Part shown: positions 1 through 5,520 of the stretch, in pieces
Layout of the letters: every line of letters starts with the position of its first letter
Numbering within the stretch: the stretch's first letter is position 1
Assembly (NCBI GenBank): GCA_031258265.1
Contig: JAIRNB010000185.1
Span: 1 to 6,917 of the forward strand
Length of the DNA: 6,917 nt
Origin: Treponema sp.
Lineage (GTDB): Bacteria; Spirochaetota; Spirochaetia; Treponematales; Breznakiellaceae
Reading direction: 5' to 3'
Program-made: the position numbers and the translations under genes
Notes under the pieces: generated by a model
Database searches by the model: none
What the model was told of the DNA's origin: nothing
What the model saw: only the letters and a program-made list of their open reading frames with translations

Positions 1-88
1 GGAATTTATGGGCTACTGTTTTCAAAGCCCCCTCAAATTTTTCCGGATTTTCCCCTATTTTTACTATAAGCTCCTTCTCCTGGGGCAT
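1..88 (-). CDS. Possible N-terminal fragment of an unrecognised protein, cut by the window edge
   Basis: On the minus strand an ATG at 88-86 opens a frame that stays open to the window edge and gives 29 residues, starting MPQEKELIVKIGENPEKF and ending in VAHKF. An in-frame stop (TAA) lies seven codons upstream, so this ATG is the only likely start seen. The composition is polar, charged and helix-like, which is more protein-like than the plus-strand frames here; those read as Phe/Ser-rich strings that soon hit stops. The ribosome site is weak (AAAGAG only 3 nt before the ATG). It would lie downstream of, and on the same strand as, the DUF5312-like gene. I do not recognise the protein. It may be spurious because only 88 bases are visible. 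Confidence 0.33.
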   Translation of the reverse strand, partial: MPQEKELIVKIGENPEKFEGALKTVAHKF

Positions 89-120
89 AGACTCTTTGTA
101 AGGTGATTAATTCGAGGCTG

Positions 121-144
121 CCCAAAAGACTTTAGTCTTTGGGG
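121..144 (-). terminator. Hairpin just after the DUF5312-like gene, possible weak terminator
   Basis: AAAGAC (125-130 region) and GTCTTT form a perfect inverted repeat around a four-base TTTA loop. The stem extends through one A-G mismatch to CCC/GGG pairs. It lies about 25 bp beyond the stop of the minus-strand gene ending at 169. Read on the minus strand, a second smaller stem (GGGGA/TCCCC, 158-141) precedes and partly competes with it. No clear T-run follows, so rho-independent termination is only a possibility. The CTTTAG core is shared with two hairpins in the 5012-5520 spacer. Confidence 0.35.
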
Positions 145-168
145 AAGGCAGAATCCCCGGCGCAGCTT

Positions 169-1716
169 TTATGCTGTTAGGGGATCTGTTGACATGTCGT
201 CCACGCCGGTGATGAGCTGCTGGAGCTGAAGGTAGGCGTAGATTCGTTTGTAGCTGATGATGAGGTGCTGGGTGAGGGGCGGTTCCGTTTCCTTTTGCAG
301 TTCCCGGAAGTTTGATATATACATGCCGTCTTTTTTGGAGTCCACGAGGATTTCTTTGAATTGGCGGCCCAGGAAGAACAGGGCCCTGGCGGCGCTGTTG
401 AGCAGTTCCCAGGCGTCGTCGTTGATTCTTTGAATGATGGCGCTTAACTGCCGCAGTTGGCTTTGATTCCTGGCGGATTTGAACAGGATGGACCGGAGGC
501 GGGAGCCCTCCTCCCCGTTTTCTCCCAGGGACTGCTCCAGGGCCAGGAGGCGGTTCGTGTTGTCCTGCAAAATGTGGAAGTTTTCCGACATTTCCCTGGA
601 CTGTTCAAGGGAGCCCCAATGACCCCGGATAAGAAGCAATTCGCAGAGATTATGCATGTCCTGCTGGAAAAAATCGACCAGAAAAACTTTAAGATAATTT
701 AAGCTCTGGGTATGGACAAAGCCTGTAAGCCCCGCCTGGGTAAAAGCTTCGTTTTCCTTGTCGGTGTAGTGCCGGAGCCGCCTGATGGCGGGATCCCCGA
801 ATAATTCCCCGGCCAGGGTGTTTATCTGGTCCTGTTTCTGGGAGTAGAGGAATCCGGTAAAGGCGTCATCCACTTCCCGCCGACATTCTTCCAGGTAGGA
901 CGCGGCGATATGTTCCGAAGTGGTTAAAATATTAAATTCGTAGCGGGGGTCCTGGCTGATATGGCGGACCATGAGTTCTAAAATTGACGAACGCCGCAGT
1001 TCCCGCAGTTTGCCAAGCACCACGGCCCATTCATCATCTTTTATCACTTCTAAATTGTTCTTGTAGGTTTTGAGGATCTGCAGGATCAGCGTCCAGTCCG
1101 CTTCGAGGGCGACAGGGCAGGAAACATCCAGAAAATCCTTTAGATCCTCTAAAACCATTGTTCCCCGGACCGGTTTAAACCGGGGAACAGCGGTAAAATT
1201 ACGTTCCAAAATATTGGGATCGAATTTTCGCAGGAAAAAAAAGTAATCAAAGGCGGCTAAATGTACCAAAGAGATGATCCGGCTGTAACACATATCCACC
1301 TTTGAAATAAAATCCGCGTCAAAGGCGGTGGAAAGGATGGCCAGATCTTCCCTGAGCAGGTGGGATACCTCGATAAGGGGCATGGTCTTGGCCCGTTCCT
1401 TCAGGTAGTCGGCGTTAAGCCGCTGCCTGGCGTCCAGGAATTTCATGTCCAGAAAGGTCTCCACGGTGATCTGTTTAAGCTGCGCCGATTTGACGGCGTT
1501 TTGCAGAAAAACCTGGGCATGGGAAAGGCTTTTATACAAGTCGTAAAAGAATTTGGCCATGGCAGGCTGTACTTCCATGGACTTGGGTTTGTAGAACAAG
1601 GAATGGCGGCTGCCCTGAATATCTTTCACCAGTTTTTTCAGCAGACGGTGTTTACTGTTTTCATTTTCCCCCCAATGGAAAAATGAGAACAGTTTTGCGA
1701 AAAATTTCAGGGCCAT
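169..1716 (-). CDS. DUF5312-like treponemal protein of unknown function
   Basis: This is a complete 515-residue protein that looks soluble and almost wholly alpha-helical. There is no signal peptide and no convincing membrane span. The N-terminus (residues 1-16, MALKFFAKLFSFFHWG) is an aromatic, weakly basic segment that could be an amphipathic membrane-touching helix. The rest is rich in charged helices, with a conserved-looking C-terminal stretch around residues 464-504 (ISNFRELQKE followed by a Tyr/Leu-rich helix). Length and overall character match the spirochaete family that I recall as DUF5312 in Pfam; no biochemical role is known to me and none is proposed. The ATG at 1716 lies 6 bp beyond the stop of the lipoprotein gene and has no clear Shine-Dalgarno sequence, which points to translational coupling within a two-gene operon. 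The partner lipoprotein suggests a link to the envelope, but that is inference. The coding assignment is firm; the family name is from memory. Confidence 0.88.
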   Translation of the reverse strand: MALKFFAKLFSFFHWGENENSKHRLLKKLVKDIQGSRHSLFYKPKSMEVQPAMAKFFYDLYKSLSHAQVFLQNAVKSAQLKQITVETFLDMKFLDARQRLNADYLKERAKTMPLIEVSHLLREDLAILSTAFDADFISKVDMCYSRIISLVHLAAFDYFFFLRKFDPNILERNFTAVPRFKPVRGTMVLEDLKDFLDVSCPVALEADWTLILQILKTYKNNLEVIKDDEWAVVLGKLRELRRSSILELMVRHISQDPRYEFNILTTSEHIAASYLEECRREVDDAFTGFLYSQKQDQINTLAGELFGDPAIRRLRHYTDKENEAFTQAGLTGFVHTQSLNYLKVFLVDFFQQDMHNLCELLLIRGHWGSLEQSREMSENFHILQDNTNRLLALEQSLGENGEEGSRLRSILFKSARNQSQLRQLSAIIQRINDDAWELLNSAARALFFLGRQFKEILVDSKKDGMYISNFRELQKETEPPLTQHLIISYKRIYAYLQLQQLITGVDDMSTDPLTA

Positions 1717-1722
1717 GCTGCG

Positions 1723-2346
1723 CTATTTTTTCCGGGAAACCGATGTAACCGCGCCGGCGAGTTTGGTATCAATACCGCTGAGGATGCCCCTGGCGGTCCG
1801 GCTTTTTTCAACGGAGTCCTGGTACTGGTTCCCCGCCAGGCTGACCTCCGCCTGGGCGGTGCTGCGCCGGGCGCTGTCATAGTCCTGATCCAGGGCGTTA
1901 AAATCCAAGTTGGTGTCCCTGACTTCCTTGGCATGTTCCAGGGACTTCCCGGTTTCCGCCAGGGAGGTCTTAACCCGCCCCAGGAGAGTCGAAGCCTCCT
2001 CCCTGGCCCGGGCGGCGGCGGCCCGGCTGTCGCTAATGGCCTTTTCCGCGGCGTTTACTGCCTCGGCGGCATAGTTTTTGGCCGCATCATAGCGTTTGGA
2101 TTCCGCCTCGGTCCTCATGCGGTTCAGGGCCTCCCGGGCTCTGGTTAGGGTAGCGCCCGCGTAGGTAACGGCGTCGGGATCGTTTTCCGCCCTGGTAACG
2201 GCGCTGGCGGCGTTTTCCATTTCCTCTGTCGGGGGTTTGGCGCAGGCCAGAAGGGAAAGGCTTAACAGGCCAAAGATCAGAATCAGGGCCGCCGCCTTTA
2301 GCGGACCGGAATCCGCCGTGTTTTTTGAAATGCCGCGATTTTTCAT
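1723..2346 (-). CDS. DUF4398-like repeat lipoprotein
   Basis: This is a complete 207-residue predicted lipoprotein. A 20-residue N-terminal lead precedes a hydrophobic stretch (residues 18-33) that ends in the lipobox LLAC, with the lipidated cysteine at 35, so it should be exported and anchored in the inner or outer membrane. The mature part is almost pure Ala/Glu/Arg-rich helix. It reads as repeated units of the DUF4398 type, with motifs such as TYAGATLTRAREAL (about 61-74) followed by RYDAAKNYAAEAVNAAEKA (about 84-102), then further coiled-coil-like helix. Such repeats usually act as structural spacers or periplasmic scaffolds in spirochaetes and proteobacteria; no enzymatic motif is visible. 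Start choice is supported by a strong GAGGAG site at 2358-2353, 6 nt before the ATG. It is first in an operon with the DUF5312-like gene and divergent from the CHASE2 gene. Confidence 0.9.
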   Translation of the reverse strand: MKNRGISKNTADSGPLKAAALILIFGLLSLSLLACAKPPTEEMENAASAVTRAENDPDAVTYAGATLTRAREALNRMRTEAESKRYDAAKNYAAEAVNAAEKAISDSRAAAARAREEASTLLGRVKTSLAETGKSLEHAKEVRDTNLDFNALDQDYDSARRSTAQAEVSLAGNQYQDSVEKSRTARGILSGIDTKLAGAVTSVSRKK

Positions 2347-2590
2347 GGTTTTCTCCTCATTTTGCTTTCCCGCGTTTACCCGCGTTTATTTTAAGCGGAT
2401 TGTTCAAAAACTTCGGTTTTAGACAACCCTGTCATTTATTATGCCGCCCGGGAAGCTTACTTTCTATAATCGGCCTAATCATCACCGGATAAAAGGCATT
2501 CCTGGCTAAAAGGGTTATACAACAGGACCGGGGTGATAATAAATAGGGCTAAATTTACCGAAAATATAGAACCTGTACCCTTCGTTATCC
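2347..2590. promoter_or_regulatory. Divergent intergenic region between the lipoprotein operon and the CHASE2 gene
   Basis: This 244-bp A+T-rich spacer must contain the start signals for both divergent units. On the plus strand an exact TATAAT lies at 2465-2470, about 120 bp before the CHASE2 gene, but no good -35 box sits at the right distance (TGCCGC at 17 bp). On the minus strand, TAAAAT-like and CATAAT-like hexamers occur (near 2392 and 2440), again without a matching -35. A small hairpin, AAAAC/GTTTT around a TTCG tetraloop, lies at 2407-2420 and would fall in the leader of the minus-strand operon if transcription begins upstream of it. No gene, tRNA or repeat array is visible. Confidence 0.4.
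2353..2358 (-). promoter_or_regulatory. Ribosome binding site of the lipoprotein gene
   Basis: GAGGAG on the minus strand, 6 nt upstream of the ATG at 2346. It is the best Shine-Dalgarno sequence in the left half of the window and fixes the start of the lipoprotein. Confidence 0.8.
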
Positions 2591-5011
2591 ATGCCTATAG
2601 AACCCGGAGGACCTTTGGCAGCCTTTATTACCCGGAAGAAGTCCGTACTCATCTATTTTTGCGCCTTTCTCGCGGCGGGGGGCTGCGCCGTATTGCTGGA
2701 TTACCTTTTGACCGGGCCCAAGCTGGGGCCCCACTACGATCTCCTCCTGGGCTGGCGGAAAAGGCCGGCCCCCGCCCCGGAACTTCTTATAGTTGACAGC
2801 GGGGACCTGATAGAAAGCGCCGCCGCCGCGGAGATGATCCTGACTCTTATCGAGATGGGCGCCGCCTCTTTGGTGATTCAGACCCCCATCCTGGGTTTTT
2901 CCGATGGCAGAACGGGATCGGAGGAGGAGATCCGGTCCTGGTTTGAAGACGAATTCTCCCTTTTAGAACGGAATATCCGCAATCTTTTTGAGGCTATCCG
3001 TACCGGTTCCATAGCCCCGGCGGATGTTCGCCGCTATGTGGATGAACTGGTGGGCCTTACCGATCAGGGAAGGGACCGGCTTACCGCGGCTCTGGTCCGC
3101 CAGAGCGGCGAGGGAAGGGCCCGCCTGGAACAGACGGCCGCCGCCTTTGGCCGGGTGTACCAGCCGGGGGACCTGCGGCTTTCATCGGGAATCTCCATTC
3201 CCTTCGGCGATCTAAGCTACTCCCGGCCCCAGCGGGACTGGGACGCCAAGGTACGCCGCATCAACCCCGTGGGCCCCCCTGAGCATGTGGCCTACGCCGC
3301 CTTAAAGGACCGGTTCAAAGAATCCCACCTGGGGAAGATCGGAGAAGCCCTGTTCCTGGTAAACATCACAGCCGGGGGGATAGAAACCCACATTCCCCTG
3401 GATTCCGGGGGAGGGCTGCTCTTTGAACCCCCCATGCCGGGGGATCAGAATCCCGCCGGGTTCCAAACGCTGGACCGCGGTTTCCGCCGGATTCCCCTGG
3501 AAATTTTTACCCGGTATGAGGAAAGGGAACAAACCATGCAGCGGCTCCTGCGGGAGGCGGATAAGCTGGGAATCTACAGCGCCCTGGCGCCGGAAAGGTC
3601 CCCGGTGTACCTGTTTGAGTATGCCCTGATCCAGCGGGAGGAATTTCTGTCCTCCCTGGGCAGTTCTCCCTCCGCCCCTTTCCCCGCCGAATGGAAAGCC
3701 CGGTGGCTGCAGGCCCGGGAGGAATATTTTGCCGTCCTGGAGGAATTCCTCTACGGCCCCATAGAGGAGGAGCTGAAAGCGGGGTATAAAACCCTTTTAG
3801 CCTCGGAACGGCTGGAGGAGGAGGGGATAGAACAGTTGGGGGCCCTCCGGGATGCCATAAGCCCCGCCTTTGAGGGCCTGCGGGAAGTCTACGGGGAACT
3901 GCGGGCCCTGCGGGATACCCTTTCCCAGGCCCTTCCCCTGTCTATCGTGATCCTGGGTCCCCGGGAAAACCCGGAGGGCCCTAAAACCGGCGGAGAGGGG
4001 GAAGGCCGGGCCGGGGGGATTCTCCGCCTCCTGGGGGGGGAGACTTACACGGACAGCGAACTGACCTTTATCCTGGCGGACAATATTCTCCAGGGCCGGG
4101 GAATTCGCCCCCTGGGCCGCCCGCTGGTCCTGCTTTGGGTCCTCCTGGCCGCGGGCCTGGAAATTCTTATCCTGGTACACCTGCGGCCCCTCCTTTCCCT
4201 GGGCATGGGCCTTATTTTCAGCCTTGCCGCAGGGGCGGGTTTTTCCGCGGCCTTTGTGTTTTCCGGCCTCTGGCTTGATCCCCTTATCCCCCTGGGGGCA
4301 TCCCTGGCGGGGATGATCGCCGTCTTTAGCCTTAGCCTTTTGACGGTGCGCCGGGGGGCCCGGCGTTTTCTCCTGGCCTATGGACCCTATGTGGGGAAAG
4401 CCTGCCTAAAACAGCTTATCAAGGCGGGGCGGCCGGCCCCCGGCGAGCGAATCAGAGTCCAGGCCGCGGTTATCGCCGTAAGGGAAACCGGCCTCCTGGC
4501 AAAGGAGGACCGGGGCTTAAGCGAATTCCCGGAGGGAGTGCGGATGACGGCGGCCTTTAGGGAAGAGGTTTCCACCCTTTTTAAGAAAGCCGGCGGCGTG
4601 ATTCTGGGCTGTGACGGGGACATGGTACTAGCCTGTTTCGGCTCCCCCCTGGAACGGATCGGCATGGGCCCCGGCAGGGACCCCTATATCCGCTATTCCC
4701 GCAGCCCCGCCCTAAGGGCCGCGGAATTTATGACGGAACTGGCCGGCCAAAAGCCCCAATGGCAATTCGGGCTGGATGCGGGGGAATGCAGCTTCGGCTA
4801 CCAGCCGGTTTCCGGCTACAACGGCTATGGCAGGCCGGTGGTCCGGGCCCGGATACTCTCCAGCCTGGGCGCCCGCTATCAGGCCAAAGTCCTGATTTCC
4901 GAATCGGTCCGCTCCCAGATCAACCACATCCCCGTGCGGCGGATCACCGTGCTTAAAGAACAGGACGGTTCCGGGGGCGAAGCCTTTTACGAGCTGATCC
5001 TCCCCCAGTAA
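2591..5011 (+). CDS. CHASE2-domain membrane sensor with degenerate class III nucleotide cyclase domain
   Basis: This is an 806-residue predicted inner-membrane sensor. The order is: a membrane segment at about 18-37; a long extracytoplasmic CHASE2-like region (about 41-510) containing ELLIVDSGDLIE followed by the helix-then-strand pattern typical of CHASE2; three closely packed membrane segments (about 511-531, 535-557 and 565-586); and a cytoplasmic class III cyclase-like domain (about 620-800). In this domain GCDGDMVLACFG (673-684) matches the canonical GD-x-x-x-A-x-F motif, with D677 as the second metal ligand. The first metal aspartate position reads AVIAVRE (V630 or nearby). The usual VN-x-A-x-R motif reads VVRARIL (750-756), so the transition-state Asn and Arg are V751 and I755. 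Catalysis is therefore doubtful; a ligand-binding or regulatory role is more likely. The extracytoplasmic region has a Glu/Leu-rich helical stretch at about 375-450. The annotated ATG lacks a ribosome site; TTG at 2615, 4 nt after GGAGG, is a credible alternative start. It is divergent from the lipoprotein operon. Confidence 0.85.
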   Translation: MPIEPGGPLAAFITRKKSVLIYFCAFLAAGGCAVLLDYLLTGPKLGPHYDLLLGWRKRPAPAPELLIVDSGDLIESAAAAEMILTLIEMGAASLVIQTPILGFSDGRTGSEEEIRSWFEDEFSLLERNIRNLFEAIRTGSIAPADVRRYVDELVGLTDQGRDRLTAALVRQSGEGRARLEQTAAAFGRVYQPGDLRLSSGISIPFGDLSYSRPQRDWDAKVRRINPVGPPEHVAYAALKDRFKESHLGKIGEALFLVNITAGGIETHIPLDSGGGLLFEPPMPGDQNPAGFQTLDRGFRRIPLEIFTRYEEREQTMQRLLREADKLGIYSALAPERSPVYLFEYALIQREEFLSSLGSSPSAPFPAEWKARWLQAREEYFAVLEEFLYGPIEEELKAGYKTLLASERLEEEGIEQLGALRDAISPAFEGLREVYGELRALRDTLSQALPLSIVILGPRENPEGPKTGGEGEGRAGGILRLLGGETYTDSELTFILADNILQGRGIRPLGRPLVLLWVLLAAGLEILILVHLRPLLSLGMGLIFSLAAGAGFSAAFVFSGLWLDPLIPLGASLAGMIAVFSLSLLTVRRGARRFLLAYGPYVGKACLKQLIKAGRPAPGERIRVQAAVIAVRETGLLAKEDRGLSEFPEGVRMTAAFREEVSTLFKKAGGVILGCDGDMVLACFGSPLERIGMGPGRDPYIRYSRSPALRAAEFMTELAGQKPQWQFGLDAGECSFGYQPVSGYNGYGRPVVRARILSSLGARYQAKVLISESVRSQINHIPVRRITVLKEQDGSGGEAFYELILPQ
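2606..2617 (+). promoter_or_regulatory. GGAGG site pointing to an alternative TTG start of the CHASE2 gene
   Basis: GGAGG at 2606-2610 is followed after 4 nt by an in-frame TTG at 2615. No Shine-Dalgarno-like sequence precedes the ATG at 2591. Starting at TTG would remove eight residues (MPIEPGGP) and place the protein start just before the basic cluster RKK and the first membrane segment, which is a normal layout. The spacing is slightly short, so the choice is open. Confidence 0.4.
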
Positions 5012-5018
5012 CCCATGC

Positions 5019-5047
5019 TGACAATTTAATAAAAATGTTGACAATTT
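5019..5047 (+). repeat. Tandem direct repeat TGACAATTT after the CHASE2 gene
   Basis: TGACAATTT occurs at 5019-5027 and again at 5039-5047, exactly 20 bp apart, in an A+T-rich stretch that starts 8 bp after the CHASE2 stop. The second copy contains a consensus TTGACA (5038-5043), with GAAAAT at a 17-bp spacing (5061-5066), so a promoter is possible. CCCAT (5012-5016) and ATGGG (5057-5061) bracket the pair as an inverted repeat. Confidence 0.5.
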
Positions 5048-5062
5048 TTAGAGACTATGGGA

Positions 5063-5180
5063 AAATACCGGGGAAGCTGGATACCGAATTAAATTTGGGC
5101 GCATTTCCGGCGCTTTGCGCCGGAAACCGGGCTATCGCTGCAATTCCTCGACTTTACCTGCGGTAAAGTCTCCGGTATTT
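5063..5180. repeat. Composite inverted-repeat element enclosing two perfect hairpins
   Basis: The outer arms are AAATACCGG (5063-5071) and CCGGTATTT (5172-5180), exact reverse complements. Between them lie two perfect hairpins: TTTCCGGCGC/GCGCCGGAAA with a TTT loop (5104-5126, 10-bp stem) and GACTTTACC/GGTAAAGTC with a TGC loop (5150-5170, 9-bp stem). Together they could fold into a multi-branched RNA or a cruciform. There is no T-run, so a simple terminator is not indicated. The organisation resembles a repetitive extragenic element, but copies elsewhere in the genome cannot be seen from this window. Confidence 0.55.
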
Positions 5181-5198
5181 CCGCTCTATCCCTCGCGC

Positions 5199-5228
5199 AA
5201 TAAAAGCAACCAATGGTTGTATATTAAA
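5199..5228. repeat. Hairpin repeat, copy 1 (AATAAAAGC ... TGTATATTAAA)
   Basis: Conserved flanks AATAAAAGC (5199-5207) and TGTATATTAAA (5218-5228) surround a perfect small hairpin, CAACC/GGTTG with an AAT loop (5207-5219). A second copy with the same flanks but a different hairpin lies at 5335-5368. Confidence 0.5.
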
Positions 5229-5235
5229 CCAATGT

Positions 5236-5251
5236 GGCTTCGCGTAGCGCC
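5236..5251. repeat. Short GC-rich imperfect hairpin
   Basis: CGC/GCG around a GTA loop (5241-5249), extendable to outer GG/CC pairs over a three-base bulge. It is weak on its own, but it shares the GTA loop with the perfect hairpin at 5314-5328. Confidence 0.25.
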
Positions 5252-5274
5252 TCCGTATGCCCCCAAATTGAGAA

Positions 5275-5298
5275 ATGCGCCCCAGCTTTAGCTGGGGC
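5275..5298. repeat. Perfect hairpin with TTTA loop, copy 1 of an 18-bp direct repeat
   Basis: GCCCCAGC (5279-5286) and GCTGGGGC (5291-5298) form an 8-bp perfect stem around TTTA. The 18-base stretch 5275-5292 recurs exactly at 5371-5388, where the right arm differs. Confidence 0.6.
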
Positions 5299-5310
5299 AG
5301 TGCGCGCGCG

Positions 5311-5331
5311 GCACAAACCGTAGGTTTGGGC
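5311..5331. repeat. Perfect hairpin with GTA loop
   Basis: CAAACC (5314-5319) and GGTTTG (5323-5328) pair around GTA, and GC/GC pairs extend the stem past one A-G mismatch to 5311-5331. No T-run follows, so it does not look like a terminator. Confidence 0.5.
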
Positions 5332-5334
5332 TGG

Positions 5335-5368
5335 AATAAAAGCCAAGGGCCGAAGGCTGTATATTAAA
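5335..5368. repeat. Hairpin repeat, copy 2 (AATAAAAGC ... TGTATATTAAA)
   Basis: The same flanks as 5199-5228 occur at 5335-5343 and 5358-5368, but the interior differs: AGCC (5341-5344) pairs with GGCT (5355-5358) across a 10-base loop. Pairing is kept while the bases changed, as expected if the structure matters. Confidence 0.45.
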
Positions 5369-5370
5369 TG

Positions 5371-5395
5371 ATGCGCCCCAGCTTTAGCAGGGCGC
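5371..5395. repeat. Hairpin with TTTA loop, copy 2 of the 18-bp direct repeat
   Basis: GCGCCC (5373-5378) pairs with GGGCGC (5390-5395), with an inner GC/GC pair closing a TTTA loop (5383-5386). The left half is identical to 5275-5292. The right half has changed, so the pairing register moves outward with a bulge. Confidence 0.5.
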
Positions 5396-5428
5396 GTGGG
5401 ATTTAGAATTTCGTTTCGTGTGTTTGCC

Positions 5429-5467
5429 GGGGCTTTCCCCTTATTAAACGGGGCTTTTTCAAAAGCC
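5429..5467 (+). promoter_or_regulatory. Overlapping stems upstream of the dehydratase gene, attenuator-like
   Basis: Three mutually exclusive pairings follow each other. GGGG/CCCC (5429-5432 with 5437-5440) comes first. The same CCCC can instead pair with GGGG at 5450-5453, followed by CTTTTT, which resembles a weak intrinsic terminator. That GGGG overlaps GGCTTTT (5452-5458), which can pair with AAAAGCC (5461-5467). CGGGGCTTT also occurs as a direct repeat (5428-5436 and 5449-5457). The arrangement permits switching, but no ligand-binding RNA or leader peptide is recognised. Confidence 0.35.
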
Positions 5468-5498
5468 TGTTATGAACCCAGCCGGGTTTTGCGACAGG
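5466..5498 (+). promoter_or_regulatory. Two-part leader stem just before the dehydratase ribosome site
   Basis: CCTGT (5466-5470) pairs with ACAGG (5494-5498), enclosing an inner stem AACCC/GGGTT (5475-5479 with 5484-5488) around AGCC. It ends 11 bp before the AAGGAG site. It could be an operator or an RNA stem affecting translation of the dehydratase; neither can be decided here. Confidence 0.4.
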
Positions 5499-5509
5499 TA
5501 CAAATATCT

Positions 5510-5515
5510 AAGGAG
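5510..5515 (+). promoter_or_regulatory. Ribosome binding site of the dehydratase gene
   Basis: AAGGAG, 5 nt before the ATG at 5521; it supports this start. Confidence 0.8.
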
Positions 5516-5520
5516 CATAT

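Larger units (their letters stand above)
5012..5520. other. 509-bp non-coding spacer crowded with short hairpins and repeats
   Basis: No convincing gene is present; short frames here lack ribosome sites and protein-like composition. The spacer holds at least eight short inverted repeats, most of them perfect with three- or four-base loops, plus two pairs of direct repeats. It ends with a set of overlapping stems before the dehydratase gene. The individual elements are listed separately. The density and uniform loop size suggest dispersed repetitive extragenic elements rather than one known RNA family; I recognise no riboswitch or tRNA. Confidence 0.7.

Noticed and set aside
1360..1686. Plus-strand 108-codon frame opposite the DUF5312-like gene
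   Set aside because: No ribosome site, no recognisable family, and it lies wholly within a coherent 515-residue minus-strand gene.
2465..2470. Firm promoter call for the CHASE2 gene from the exact TATAAT
   Set aside because: No acceptable -35 box at 16-18 bp; kept only as a comment on the intergenic region.
3797..4180. Minus-strand 127-codon frame inside the CHASE2 gene
   Set aside because: It is opposite well-formed CHASE2 and membrane coding sequence; low-complexity Gln/Pro/Gly composition and no ribosome site.
5063..5180. Insertion-sequence remnant
   Set aside because: The inverted arms are only 9 bp, no target-site duplication was seen, and nothing inside resembles a transposase.
5199..5395. 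Possible CRISPR array
   Set aside because: The repeated units are only two copies with unequal interiors and self-complementary cores; there are no regular spacers and no cas genes.
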